Below the pieces are notes generated by a model that worked only from the letters and a program-made list of their open reading frames with translations, ran no database searches and was not told the origin of the DNA. The position numbers were made by a program, and so were the translations under genes. From Hydractinia symbiolongicarpus (lineage: Eukaryota > Cnidaria > Hydrozoa > Anthoathecata > Hydractiniidae), in assembly GCF_029227915.1 (NCBI RefSeq), contig NC_079880.1, positions 30,805,501-30,869,500 on the forward strand: 64,000 nucleotides of DNA. Reading direction: 5' to 3'. Below are positions 31,278-42,500 of this stretch, one piece after another. Position 1 is the stretch's first letter, and every line of letters starts with the position of its first letter.

Positions 31278-31609
31278 TTACTATCCATTTACTTGCCTTG
31301 GCAACCTCGGCAAGCGTCGGGGACATGCCAGTGTCTTCCACATACTTAAACGGTATGTTGTGGTGACCGTGCAAGTGCTCGTAGAGCTCCCAGGTATAAC
31401 CCTCGGAAAACTGGGCTTCAATATAACCTCTACAGATAGCCATGAGCTCATATAGAGGCTGGAAGCCGTGGCGTACGTGCTGCCCCCCTTGAAATTTTCT
31501 TTCCAGTTAGGCACCACATGCATGTCCTTGTTCTTTGACCATTTCCCTTGATGTTGAAATTGTCTAGGGTTAAAAGGCATTAACATCTCTGGCACTTGGT
31601 TCCTTCCAT
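31278..31609 (-). pseudogene. Hairpin-led Zn-knuckle/HNH-like gene, degenerate, module R
   Basis: The ATG at 31609 is next to hairpin 5. A Cys unit with one early stop is followed by TLDNFNIKGNGQ and RTCMWCL. The HNH-like end is readable as GYIEAQFSEGYTWELYEHLH, then GHHNIPFKYVEDTG (His in place of the usual Asp), ending near 31300 with SPTLAEVAKASKW. The counterpart of 21961-22304. Confidence 0.55.
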
Positions 31610-31640
31610 ATTTCTATTTGTCCACACGACAAATAGAAAT
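31610..31640 (-). promoter_or_regulatory. Leader hairpin 5, different stem sequence
   Basis: ATTTCTATTTGTC pairs perfectly with GACAAATAGAAAT around a five-base loop. The inner part (TTTGTC/GACAAA) matches the other hairpins. The outer part is changed on both arms, so pairing is conserved while sequence is not. The ATG (31607-31609, minus strand) is adjacent. Confidence 0.75.
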
Positions 31641-31661
31641 TTTACTAGGTGCTTATTTAAG

Positions 31662-31914
31662 CTACGGCACGATACTCGCGGGTAGCCATCCTTTCTTGAC
31701 TGCCATTTCACGACTCGCCCTACCTGCTGCAAAGTACGCCACCATCTTGAGGACATCGTTTGTATAAATCTTGGTAGAGGGCCTTGTTATGCCCAACAAT
31801 TTCTTACCTGTCATGGCATAGGCAAATGTGTAACCAAGGTCTGTTGGTTTCGACTGTTTCGTACAACATGTCCAGAATCTCCTTCTCTTTGGGGGTTACG
31901 TTGCTTGTGGTCAT
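31662..31914 (-). pseudogene. Small Maverick protein, module R
   Basis: The ATG at 31914 starts MTTSNVTPKEKEILDMLYET. The frame then breaks near 31845, and the rest (LLGITRPSTKIYTND, MVAYFAAGRASREMAVKKG) follows in another frame to a TAG at 31662. It shows that the module L relative should start at its own ATG. Confidence 0.55.
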
Positions 31915-31987
31915 TTATTAAGTGTAATTTTTTAAAAAAAAATCAATGCATCTTGAAGATGTCAATCTGAGGCTGAGTTTTTCCCTG

Positions 31988-32277
31988 TTATCCCTGCTGA
32001 GGCTCCGGGGTCGCTGGATTGTCCCGACCTCTACTAAATCTGTACCAAACCCCGACACCTATGGCAAGCACGACCAAAGTCCCTACCCCATATATGTAGA
32101 CATTGTCCGTCGACTGTACGGAACTGGTCCCAGAAGAGGCTTTGACTGCATTTGTTTCATTTCTTCCTTCCTCTTCTTCATCAGTGCCGCCAACTTGTGT
32201 CCCTGTGCAACCCTTCTCGGATGATTTGGTGGTTTTGTAATGACTTTCTCTTCTTGCTTTTGTTCTTCTTCAGTAAT
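31988..32277 (-). pseudogene. Small single-pass membrane protein, module R, start codon lost
   Basis: Relative of 22694-22960. The position of the start codon reads ATT. The N-terminal half (RRVAQGHKLAALMKKRKEEM) is in one frame; after a break near 32130 the membrane helix (GVGTLVVLAIGVGVWYRFSR) is in another, ending with a stop at 31988-31990. Confidence 0.55.
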
Positions 32278-32280
32278 TTA

Positions 32281-32844
32281 TTATAGCACCGTCTCAGCCT
32301 CCTCTACCTCTACCTTTTTCTTAGACATATGACGGGCGGTATGCCCCGCTACAAAGAGGGGTTCTAAACACCTCCCAATGGTACTGTAGACAAGGGTCCC
32401 GAGATCTTTCATAGAGTCTCGGATTATAGGGTCTTCTTCTATATCTCGACGTAATTCATCTACATTGTCGATGTCGACGAAGTTCCCAATCAAATTTGCA
32501 TACAGGCTAATCACGTGAGTGGTCAACGCTTTTGCAGTCTTCTCCCCCTTTTCATGAAGCTCCCGTTGTACATACTCGGTCTGGGCCTTGTCTATGGCTT
32601 CATCCCGGGCCTCGTCAACAAACCCTTTTGTATATGTTTTGGGTAAAAGGAGCCCTTTGCCCTTATGTAGGGCCTCCTTCAGGACCTGGCGTCTATCGAT
32701 AGGTTTCTCTATCTGTTCATATTCTGCAGAGGCATTGTCGAATACTCGTGCAATATCAGACATCTTTATTAGTAGTCTTTTATAACAAAGAAGAACATAA
32801 GCGATCATGGCATAGGGTAGAACTATTAGTAAACACACCTCCAT
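32281..32844 (-). CDS. Helical protein with N-terminal membrane segment, module R
   Basis: 187 residues from the ATG at 32844, intact. N-terminal hydrophobic segment (CLLIVLPYAMIAYVLLCYKR), an alternative start at MSDIARVFDNASAEYEQIEK (32763), then charged helices (EKGEKTAKALTTHVISLYAN) and a C-terminal part with LFVAGHTARHMSKKK. Clearly homologous to the module L protein, at roughly 75-80% identity by eye. The start comes right after the polymerase stop. Function unknown. Confidence 0.65.
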   Translation of the reverse strand: MEVCLLIVLPYAMIAYVLLCYKRLLIKMSDIARVFDNASAEYEQIEKPIDRRQVLKEALHKGKGLLLPKTYTKGFVDEARDEAIDKAQTEYVQRELHEKGEKTAKALTTHVISLYANLIGNFVDIDNVDELRRDIEEDPIIRDSMKDLGTLVYSTIGRCLEPLFVAGHTARHMSKKKVEVEEAETVL

Positions 32845-32845
32845 T

Positions 32846-35800
32846 TTATTCCCTGGTAGGCACCGGACGGTAATGGCCCCTGGCAAGTGTTGTAATCTGG
32901 TCGGGCTGCACGATGCGTTTGTCATCTGCCCTGTTGACTGCTAACTTGTTCACCCCTTGGGTGTATACCGCATGGTTCTTGTTTTGAATCAGCACCTGGC
33001 TTCTGTAGACGTCAACGCCCTCTTCCAGACATCGCCTATAGCCGTAGAAGGTGATGGATTTTTTCGTAACACATCTCTTCACGCCCTTGGCTTTCCTGTC
33101 ACCGCCCTCATCTGTGAGGCTCGTGATGAACTCGGTCATAAATGTTATCGCTAATTCGTCTTTCATGAGACCCACGATCTTCTTGTTTTTCCCCGGGGAA
33201 GAGGCCGGTTATCATCCGGATTATATGCACTTGTATCAAAGCGTTTCTCAACATCTTGGGCAATATTCCTGTAGAAATGTTCGAATGTGATAAACGAAGC
33301 TGTCTGTGTCCATGTAGCATAGCTGCAACTTGCTACCGTATTGTGGCTGCATATAGTCATAATGGAACTCGTACATGACTAGCTTTAGTAAATCCAAGAT
33401 TGACTGGCCTATATACACCGGCTTGTTCATCCTGACCTCTGTTTTACCCATCTCTACACCTAGGAGGTGCTTGCTGAATCTGCTTCTACCCTTGAAATTT
33501 GGTTTCATCACCAACTTCATGTACTTGTCCTCGTTGGTAACCAGTTGGATGTTGCGATGATTCCGGATATTCTCCATCGTCTTTCCAAACACGCTTAAAT
33601 TCATTAGCTTGTAGAAGTCCTTTTCAAACTCGTTTTTGGCAGCCGTTCTCAGCCTCGTGTTGTGATCGATGTTCTCTTTAAGCCAAGGTTTCTGGTTAAA
33701 CTGGATGACCCTACGCACTCTCTTTAGTTCAAGCCCATGCTTTATAGCTTCGTGAAGGGCCCTTATATGTACAACATATTTTCGTTTGTCCCCCAAACTT
33801 GGTACCAATTTCTCGATGCTGTTGATATGCATGCGTTCGGGTTGTTGTCATCGAGGTACTGCAGGAATGCGGATTCAACATCTGGATCGTACTGGTCTCC
33901 CATATACCTATTGTTAGCTTTGGCATAACTGTGTACAGCTTGGGTTATACCTCCTCGGATACCCTTCTCGAACATCAGGAGCATGTCAGGATCCGTAAGG
34001 AGCTCTAGCCTGATTCCGGTATATTTGAGTGCCGCCTTCCATGCCAGGCCGGGCGTGGAGTAGAAATGGGCAGGAACAAGCTTGTAGTTTGTCAAGCACA
34101 CGTCTCGAAACGTTTCAAAAACGTCGGCCAATAGCAGGACGTCTATGGTCAGGTAGATGTTATGGTAGTCGCCCACAGTAACGTTATCACCCTCTGGAGT
34201 AATGACATCCCATACCTTTTTTGCATAGGCATTTTCATTGTCGCCGATCCCCTTCATATTCAGCTTGCTTTAAGAAGCCTCCTTGGGAGGCAGCTCCATC
34301 TCTTCAAATCGTTACCAGTTATCCATGTGCTCATAGGGGTACACGCCTTTTCGAAGCATCAGCCTGAAGACATCATCTTTGTCGATGAACTTTGCCATGG
34401 ATGGTACGTTTGCCTTTACCTAGTCCTGATTAAGCTGCTTGGTGGTACTACTCGAATTGCAATTTTTACACCAAAACTTTGTCACATACTCGGCGTCTAT
34501 ACCCTGAAATTTTAGACAGGTATCTGCACAATGATGGCATTTTATACCGGCGGCGTTTGTTCCAATGAGGTTGCTTCCCAATTTGTCTAGCGAGGATGGC
34601 ATGAATCGGCAACTATCGATAAACCGAATCTCGATCTTCTTATACGTCTCACCATCGCCATATCCCATACCTCCAAGCGGTACCTTGATTTTCACGTTAA
34701 AACTGATATATTTTTCAGTATTTTCAGCTATGCAGCCAATGTCCTGCGTGTCGTACTTCTTGCCCAAGTCCCGTATGAAGAGATGGGCGTCATACCCCGA
34801 CAAGTTGTGAAATATCACAGGTATGTGACTGGGTATCTTGTATTTGAGATTGCAGTTGTTATGGGCCGCGCCTCTATACAGCCCTGTATAGTGACAATGG
34901 TGACTGACTTTACGATTATTCTCACAGTCATCGAAGTGTTTTAGGCAGATGTGGCATTTCGATGCCTCGTCATGCTCCCTTTTTAACACTTCTGTTAGAG
35001 GCAGCATGGATTGTTGCGGGTAGGTATTGTAGAGACGTTTCACCTCATCCTCCAGATGATTGACGAAGCGGGTTACACAGTCCTCACCCCTGTAGACTGT
35101 TAGTGGGTCCGGTACATCCCCATAGGCAAATTTGGAGTATGTACACCATCCAGATGGTACGTGCTTACTCAGCTTTTTAGTCTTGGTCGCCCTGGCATCC
35201 TCTGCCGGGATGAGTAGACTCTCGAAGTCTGCATATATTGCAAAGGGTACTTTGAATTGTTTTTGGCCATCCCTATAGTATAGCCATTACTCAGCCTCGT
35301 TATTTTAATCGCCTCGTGTTCCTTGCAGTAACCATAGTGCTTGTCCCTCGATTCAACCGTGTTGAAGCCCTGTAGGCAGTTCAGGCAAAAATGCATCGAT
35401 TTTGTGTTCTTTGATGTCTCACTACCTAAGAGTCGCGATAGAGATTTGACGGCTGTATAGTGGGTCTTTTTATCATCTGTGATAAGCAATAGAGTCGCCA
35501 TCTTGGTACGTCCGTTGTGCACCGATCGACGTAGGATGTTGATCTTCTTTTCCATTATATACAAGGCATTCACTGCAATCTCCTCGTTATTCTCCTCAAA
35601 CTTGTATAAGATTTTGATGCTTTTTGGGAACTATATGCCATCCCAGTTATAAAGGTCTACGTATGGTCTCACCTGAGATATTCGATTCGGGTTCCTTTCT
35701 ATCTCTTCATGATGTAATGATGCTATGATACTCCACTTGAAGCACTCCTCGTCTTCATTCACAGGGTAATGACGGCCTTTTTAGAGGCTACCCATTTGGG

Positions 35801-36634
35801 TAGCTCTCTATATGATGAACCCCTTGTTAGCCTCAATTTGTGAAGATTTACGTCAATGTATAGGATTCGACTAATCGTAAAGCCACTCTGGAGTAGCGCA
35901 GGATGCTCCACATGTGTTTTGATTTGAGGGAACATCCTATCTAGCACGTCGTCTACGTTGCTACCCTGGAAGATTGACGTCATGTTACTATTGAAGACCT
36001 TCTTCACCTCAATACACTCGTCGTTTGCGTCCCCTGGTTTGTTTTCTTCCTCCACATGGTCCATAGGGACAACTGTACCTTCGCTGATCCCATATCCTCT
36101 ACCTGTCCCCCAACCAAGGATTTCACGTTGGGCCGCACCATCCCTATATACCCGTCTACGTCGCCCCCCCCCCCCCCCTATGCCGGCAATACGGAAACTT
36201 CGAAAGGTCCTGCGGAGAGCATGCTTATGTTTCTGAGGTGTGTAGTCATGCTCCGGCTGATTGTAGAGATTTTGGATATCTGGAAGATAGTCTTCTTCGG
36301 CCTCATGTTCGACTTCATCATGAGGCGTAGGTTTCGTGTTGGCTGTCCTATTATAGAGATTCATAATATTACGTTTAAAGGCCGCGTAAGTTCTCTTAAC
36401 CCCCTCCTTTATAGGCTTGGGGACAGCATCAACTAGCCAGTTGTACCATCCCCGCATCTTATCCCGACAACAGAACGATTTTTTGATAACTCTTGTTTCT
36501 CGAAAAGGTTTGGCCTTATGTAGCTTATAATACCTCGTAAGTGCACGGCTTTTTGCGATATTGCGTAATTGTTTCACGGTGTATATATTCATTTCTTTAT
36601 TGTATAGAGTTTTTGTTTTGCTAGAGGATTTCAT
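32846..36634 (-). pseudogene. polB: Protein-primed DNA polymerase B, module R, nearly full length but broken
   Basis: Replicative polymerase of Mavericks, primed by a terminal protein. The N-terminal part (36634-35759, 291 codons open) has a basic start, a Gly run encoded by a long C-run on the plus strand (~36164-36178), and SNMTSIFQGSNVDDVLDRMF, HKLRLTRGSSYRELPKWVAS. Later frames hold KCHICLKHFDDCENN (zinc), FHNLSGYDAHLFIRDLGKKY (exonuclease motif), LLLADVFETFRDVCL, TPGLAWKAALKYTGIRLELL, motif B KNEFEKDFYKLMNLSVFGKT and motif C CYMDTDSFVY. At motif A only YLDDNN remains, and the following ~20 codons are lost with a frame change (~33830). There are further breaks near 35750, 35170, 34420, 33250 and 33175. 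Inactive, but far better kept than the module L copy. Confidence 0.85.
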
Positions 36635-36660
36635 CGTGCTCGACTAACACAGTTATTCAC

Positions 36661-36946
36661 GTCTTTACTGCGCATGTGTTGATTGTTGATGACGTCATCA
36701 CTCTATAAGGGAATTCTCCCTACTAGGTGTGCTAGAAATTTACTCATTTTTGTATGATTTGATGACATCATCGCTCTATAGGGACTTTACCTTGATAGGT
36801 ACTGGATAACCATAGCTCAGCACTGCATGGTACTGCATGGTACTGGATATTCAGGGACTTGCTGTGACGTCTGTGCGTGCGCGTGCGCGACTGTGCTAGA
36901 ACATACATTTCTCTATCTCTATTTTCATTACTCTAAAACACAGTAG
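36661..36946. repeat. Right terminal inverted repeat of the Maverick element
   Basis: Inverted match to 13709-14022. TGACGTCA at 36690-36697, and the matching second site has one change (TGACATCA, 36763-36770). It ends around CAGTAG (36946) and is followed by CATGA, as on the left side. Confidence 0.85.
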
Positions 36947-37734
36947 CATGAAGCTTTGCAGACTAATTTCTTGCATGTTGTTCAGCAAAAAATGTATACA
37001 AACACCAAAACACAAACCACAAATACTTAACCAACCTGATCCACGAAGTTCCATCAGCCCTTGGATCATGCAATTGTATTTTTATATCTTCTAATATTTA
37101 ACCCCTAGCAGTAGGTGCTTATCCAGTCAATAAGGGACGCGAAAAACTCTTTTTACAAATAGTAAACGACGTTTTTACTCCAGTTTTATCTTCGTAAAAT
37201 CCCAACTAATATGTGAGCTTAAACGACTAAAAATATTATTGCATGCCCGGAAGCTCCCAATAGGAAATTTAATCGATTTTGATCCATGTTATTACTTTTG
37301 CCTGCTGAAAATCTTCAGGAATAGTTTCAGCTTTCAAATGTGTGTCAGCATCCTTCCTCACAACCGGCAGTCCCGGGTTTTCTTTCTGACCCAGTTGGAT
37401 TTGACAGCCACAACTTGTTAGCTCTTTGGGAAACCTTTTTCCTTCCGATTGATTTTTAAGAGACAATTTTTTTAATAGTGGGGGCAGGTTATGCTCTCGG
37501 CGGTGAAAAGCTCACAAGGACTTGTTGGGCGTTAGCGTGTTTGTTCGTACTCCGCGACAAATGTATTTCGTTTTATTTCGATATTTTGAAGGATGCTGAT
37601 CACAATTTTAAATAGTACAAAATCCGCTTAGTAACATTTATTTTGGAATTCGGTATGTTTAAAATAGCAAATTTATATATAGATATCTTGGTCTCAAAGT
37701 TTGGGGTAGGATGAAATGAAGATGAAACGAAAGT

Positions 37735-37985
37735 GCTACGCTCTACTACACTCTACTACAAGCTACTACACTCTACTACAGAGAAATACGCCCTACTACA
37801 CTCTACTACAGGCTACCACGCTCTACTACAAAGAAATACGTTCTACTACGGCCTGCTACAGAAAATAACGTACCGCTACACATCGCTACGAAAAATTACG
37901 CTTTACTACATTGTACTACAAAGAAAGAAAGGGCTTGCTACACTCGACAACAGACATTGATGAGCCTCACTACAGTGTGCTACAT
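37735..37985. repeat. Degenerate CTACTACA minisatellite
   Basis: About 20 imperfect copies of a 9-10 bp unit (CTCTACTACA and variants), interspersed with GAAATACG-type spacers at roughly 40-50 bp intervals, suggesting a higher-order unit. It is readable as protein by accident. Confidence 0.8.
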
Positions 37986-39481
37986 GAAAATACGCTTCAT
38001 GGTACACTGTTGTTTAGAGTCTAGACTATTGTGTGCTAAAGTGGGCATATGGACAATAGGAATTCATTATCTCCATAAGGCTTGGGAACGTACGTTGGTC
38101 TAACGCATGTTGAATACTATATCTCCTTCATATTCAAGAAGTAATACGTGGACGACTTACCTAAATTCTGAACCTTGAGTATTTCAATCAACAACAACAA
38201 ATCCACAGCGAGGAGACGAGGAAAAAAGGATAATACAACGTATATACAATGGTCTTTTTATTTTAATTCTCATTTCAGATTTGCTAACGACAACCTCTTC
38301 TTGCTCAAAAAATTTTAAAGTTTGACGCCACAAGAAGTATAGCTAGCTATAGCTAATTAAATTATTTTTAGCTAAGTAGCTAGCTACCAATAGTTTTTTC
38401 AATTTTCAATGTTCAATAAGATAGATAGATAGATGTGCATATTTGAAGTAAGTAGTAAGTAAGTAGTCATTTATTCAGAATAAGAAATATACAAGACTTA
38501 TTTATTTGTAAGGATAACAGCAAAAATAAAATACAATGTATATAAATATAAAAATATTGATATCCACACAACTATAAAAATTATCCTGGAGACCAGACTA
38601 TAGCATAGCTAGAAAAATGTGAGGCCACCTTTGATTAAAGAACTATGATCAGTGACAATTCAGGGATATGTGAAATAGGGTATATATCAATTAAATAACC
38701 AGGAAAAAAAATAAAAAAATAAAAATAAATAAATTAATAAATAAATAAAAAAAACAATTTATATAATCGATTTAATTTTACTTATGGATGCAGAAATATT
38801 GTAAATATTGTTAAAAGAATATGGCATTATTTCTGTTGGATACAGTAGCGTTTTTGTGATTTTATGATTCAAGCCTTGATATAATAAAAACTTACAACAA
38901 TGTTTTAATCATTTTAAATATGGTTGTCTGTTGGGAATTTAGACTTAAAATAAACTTAAATAAACTACGTAAAAAATCAAGAAATAAATAGGATAATATC
39001 GGAATATTAAGTAATAATTTTTATGATTTATCTTTAGCGTTGTTAGCTTGTTAAATGCCGTTTTAGCCACTGTCAACTTCCCGTAATTATTTAATCTATA
39101 TACATTAAATTTTGTTTGTTTCACAAGTAGCTACAAAGTTTGATTAATGACTTTACTTCCAAGTTTTCATGGAACTTGCTGTTCATTATGTTCCCCACAC
39201 CATAATGGTAGCCTCTGTGCAGTGTACAGGGGTAAAGGAATTTTTACACTCTCATATTTATTGGGGTGTGCAATTCATTGCACCTCTACTTCAAATCTTA
39301 CGAAAAAGCGTGTTGGCTAGTTAATGTGCAAAAGATGGTTGAAAAATATAAAAAAGATATCATATCAAAGTATCTCACTGACCATGTTTAGCTTTAGACA
39401 TTTTTAATTTAGCCATGCCTTGAACATGGTTCCAGCCCCATCAATGGAGAAAAAGAACGTTATGACTGGAGCAAGAGTAAG

Positions 39482-39505
39482 TAGATAGATAGATAGATAG
39501 ATAGA
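39482..39505. repeat. GATA microsatellite
   Basis: Five to six perfect GATA units, followed by GCGGCCATGGCTTAGATGG. That resembles a tRNA-type A box at the head of a SINE, but I found no B box. Confidence 0.7.
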
Positions 39506-42500
39506 GCGGCCATGGCTTAGATGGAGAGTCCTAGGGTATTTAATGCTCGTTTTGAGCTACACAGACCCAATTAGGACCTGTACTCTACTAGACAACTCCC
39601 AACAACATCCAACGGCCCACACAGTGTGCCATATCCCCAATTTCCCTCACAATGCTGAAACTTAACTACAATTGTTTCACATATCAAAGAAACACTGGTC
39701 CCTGTGTGGTGTACAGGGCAAAGGAATTTTTCTTTTCCTTTTTTTCAACAAAATTATCTATGCTTACAGATGATACAATAAAAATTGTGGTAGTCAACAA
39801 AGTTTTATTTTGAATCACTAAAGGAAACAGTAGTGGTCAGACAAGCATCATCAAATTAAGTTTGGTAGATAAAACAACCGTCCCAACCAGAAAAACAGAC
39901 AATTCTTAGTAGTGCATGTTCTTCTCTGACAGAGGTCTGTGTATGTGTCACCTCTTTCTCATTCACACCATGGATCATTCTATACTTTCTCCATTTTCTT
40001 CTTTTTCGTTGTTGACTATCACTCTTTCTTAAAGTACCTTCAGTGGTTTCATTGTGCCTTTCAGTTAGTGTTGAAAGATCTCTCTCAGGCATGGTTAAGG
40101 AATTAAAACGTCGACTTCACAAACTTCTAATTTTATGAGAAAAGAAAGTGTGTGCAGCATTGAGGTTAATCACTTCTCAAAACAGAGAATACATTAACTT
40201 GAATGTTTCTTTTATCAACTATCAACTAATAAATAAATAAATTTGCTGGCATAACAACTAATCAATTTATCATGTTCAAGCAAGGCTGATTTAACAAGCA
40301 CCATCTAAATAGGCTCAAAAAGCTGGACAAATTTGTATGCACTTGGACTTGTATGCACGTTGGAATTCCTTCTGCATGATTATTGTTATCAAAGCTGCAT
40401 AGACTAGAAAACATACTAAAAATACTCAGAGAGTGCTTCCTATCTAAATTTGAAAGTTATCGTATTAATGAGTGATATCAAAAGATTTTTGATACAGGCC
40501 ATTTCCTGAATAAAACTATACCAGAGCTACAAAAAGCACCCGCTAAAAAATTATGGGTGCTATGGTGTGAGAAAAAGCGCACTCGTAAGCTAAATTTACA
40601 AGTGCAATGTGAATATTTGCAAGTGTGATTCACACTTAACTATTTTTGGTTATATGTTATTTAAGCTGTATAGAAATGATGCTCGAATACTAAGTCTTGA
40701 AAATTTTGATTGGTGCACTCTCATTGTGTATGAACTAAATTCTGTATTAACCACGAGTGCAAAGTTGAAACAAGGTTGAACGCGATGATGTGTTAGCATG
40801 TTTTTATCATTAAATATATTTCTAGACATTTTTTGATTTCTCTTTCCCCTTTTAAAAAGATTTTTTAGACTTTGTTCAACATGTTTTTTTGGTATAACAT
40901 CACGATAACATTCGTCCGAAAGCTGTATTAAGGTACAGGACACCTAACCTCTCCCATGTTCTGGTTATATTTAACTTGCATGGGTGTGCACTCTTCTATC
41001 AGTATTTTCTGTGACAATGAAGGTCGGACTTATTTGTTGCATGGTTCCAAATGGTCTTCCGTCTTTCGTTCGAGTCCCAGTGTGCCAAGCATAAGAGTGT
41101 CAGCATGAACGAAAGGGGCTGATTTCAATGTTCTCTATACTTTTTAAACAAAATTAATCATGAAGAAATGAATGTTACATAATCAGCTTAATAGCCTTTC
41201 ATCGCTCTATAATATTTTAGAAAAAAGTAAAAATTCACAAGTGCGATAAAAAGCACTCGTAAATTTTTTTACGAGTGTGAGGGCGAGTGACCTGTGGCCT
41301 GTAAGGGGCATACCCCCACTTTTCCAAATTAATTTTCCCTTTCTGGAAAATTCTTCCTTTTGTTGTTCCATTTATGCTATAATAATTAAATACAACAATG
41401 ACTTTATAAGAGCTTTCCATGGCCTAGTTAAAGTTTGTATGGAGCAAGAACTCTATTGTTTTGACATGCAAAAATAAAAAAACAAGTAATTAAGAAGTTG
41501 TTAAAATTTGACTTTGATGCAGGCATGGCTCTCTCCATACTTAACAGTGTTAAATAAGAGCACCCGCATCATTACATTGCTTGTTGAAGTATCAAAGTTT
41601 TAGTAGGAGAACATTGAAAATATAGTATTAATGCCATGTTGCTTATAGTGATCATTTTACAACCCCTCTAGATTGTCCTTTTATAAAAAGGATTAAAATA
41701 AAATTAAATGCAAAGTTTTTTGAAGAATTAACCATGTTAATATGACAGAGAAGAAGTGGCTAAAATAAATTAAGAAGCAAAGAAACCACAAAATGTAAAT
41801 AACTTTGTTAACATGTTTTAGATGTTACAAATGCAACATAAATGCTTGTAATATTTTTTGTGATTGTGCAAGCAAGCATAATTTAAATCATTTTATTAAA
41901 TTGTAGCAGTAACCTAATAGTTAAACATCACTGCTGTAAGTAACTTTTTAAGGAATGCAAACTATTGTGATATTTACCTAAAACTGAAAAATAGGGTTAC
42001 AAAAATAATAATACAATTAAAACACAAAGAAGCACTCAATCTACAGATAAAAAGAGGTTAATATTTAATTCCCTGCTTTATAATTATCTCAGGTTTATTC
42101 AACCTGTATTAAACTTGATCTTTTATGTTGAAGTTGTTTTACAAGGTTGGCTTTTATTATTAGGTAGCAATTCCATAACCATTTTTTTTAACTTCAATGT
42201 TATTTTATTAATCATGTTTTTGGTTTACTGATCAGAAATAATTATAGAATTGAATCGTTTTTTTGCTTCCTAAAATTTTAAGGTATGAATTTAATTTTGT
42301 CATTTATTGTATGTTTTTGTCATGGAATGGATATTTTTGTATACAAGATCTGAGATTAAAACTATTCTTCTAGGAATTTGAAACATTCTTAAACTGTGAT
42401 ATATTTTACTTGAAACAGCAAACATAAAGTGTTTCTATGTAAATAAATGACACTAAAATCTTTTATCCAAAATGTTATTTGTTTAATTTCCTGTATTTCT

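Larger units (their letters stand above)
13709..36946. mobile_element. Maverick/Polinton-class element, composite and degraded
   Basis: About 23.2 kb bounded by ~300-bp terminal inverted repeats. It carries the diagnostic set for this class: protein-primed DNA polymerase B, an integrase fragment, a packaging ATPase and a double-jelly-roll major capsid protein, plus small membrane and Cys-rich proteins. Plus-strand structural genes occupy the left (14.0-20.6 kb) together with a few minus-strand ones. Minus-strand core genes occupy the rest. The core module is present twice as diverged copies (20.6-28.3 kb and 28.8-36.6 kb), and part of the first is tandemly duplicated. Most genes have frameshifts, stops or deletions, and the integrase lacks its N-terminal and most catalytic residues. 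The copy is therefore judged inactive. The two cores suggest recombination between, or nesting of, two related elements. Confidence 0.92.

Noticed and set aside
36160-36180. C-run as a sequencing error that splits the polymerase N-terminus
   Set aside because: The 291-codon frame reads through the run as Gly without a break, so no error needs to be assumed.
13709-36946. Bacterial or phage contamination in the middle of the contig
   Set aside because: The gene set (protein-primed polymerase B, retroviral-type integrase, double-jelly-roll capsid) with terminal inverted repeats is that of eukaryotic Mavericks, and flanks on both sides are host-like.
37733-37960. 75-codon frame rich in Tyr, Leu and His
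   Set aside because: It is a translation of the degenerate CTACTACA minisatellite.
39505-39620. tRNA gene or tRNA-derived SINE after the GATA microsatellite
   Set aside because: An A-box-like TGGCTTAGATGG is present, but I find no B box, no cloverleaf and no poly-A or simple-repeat tail.
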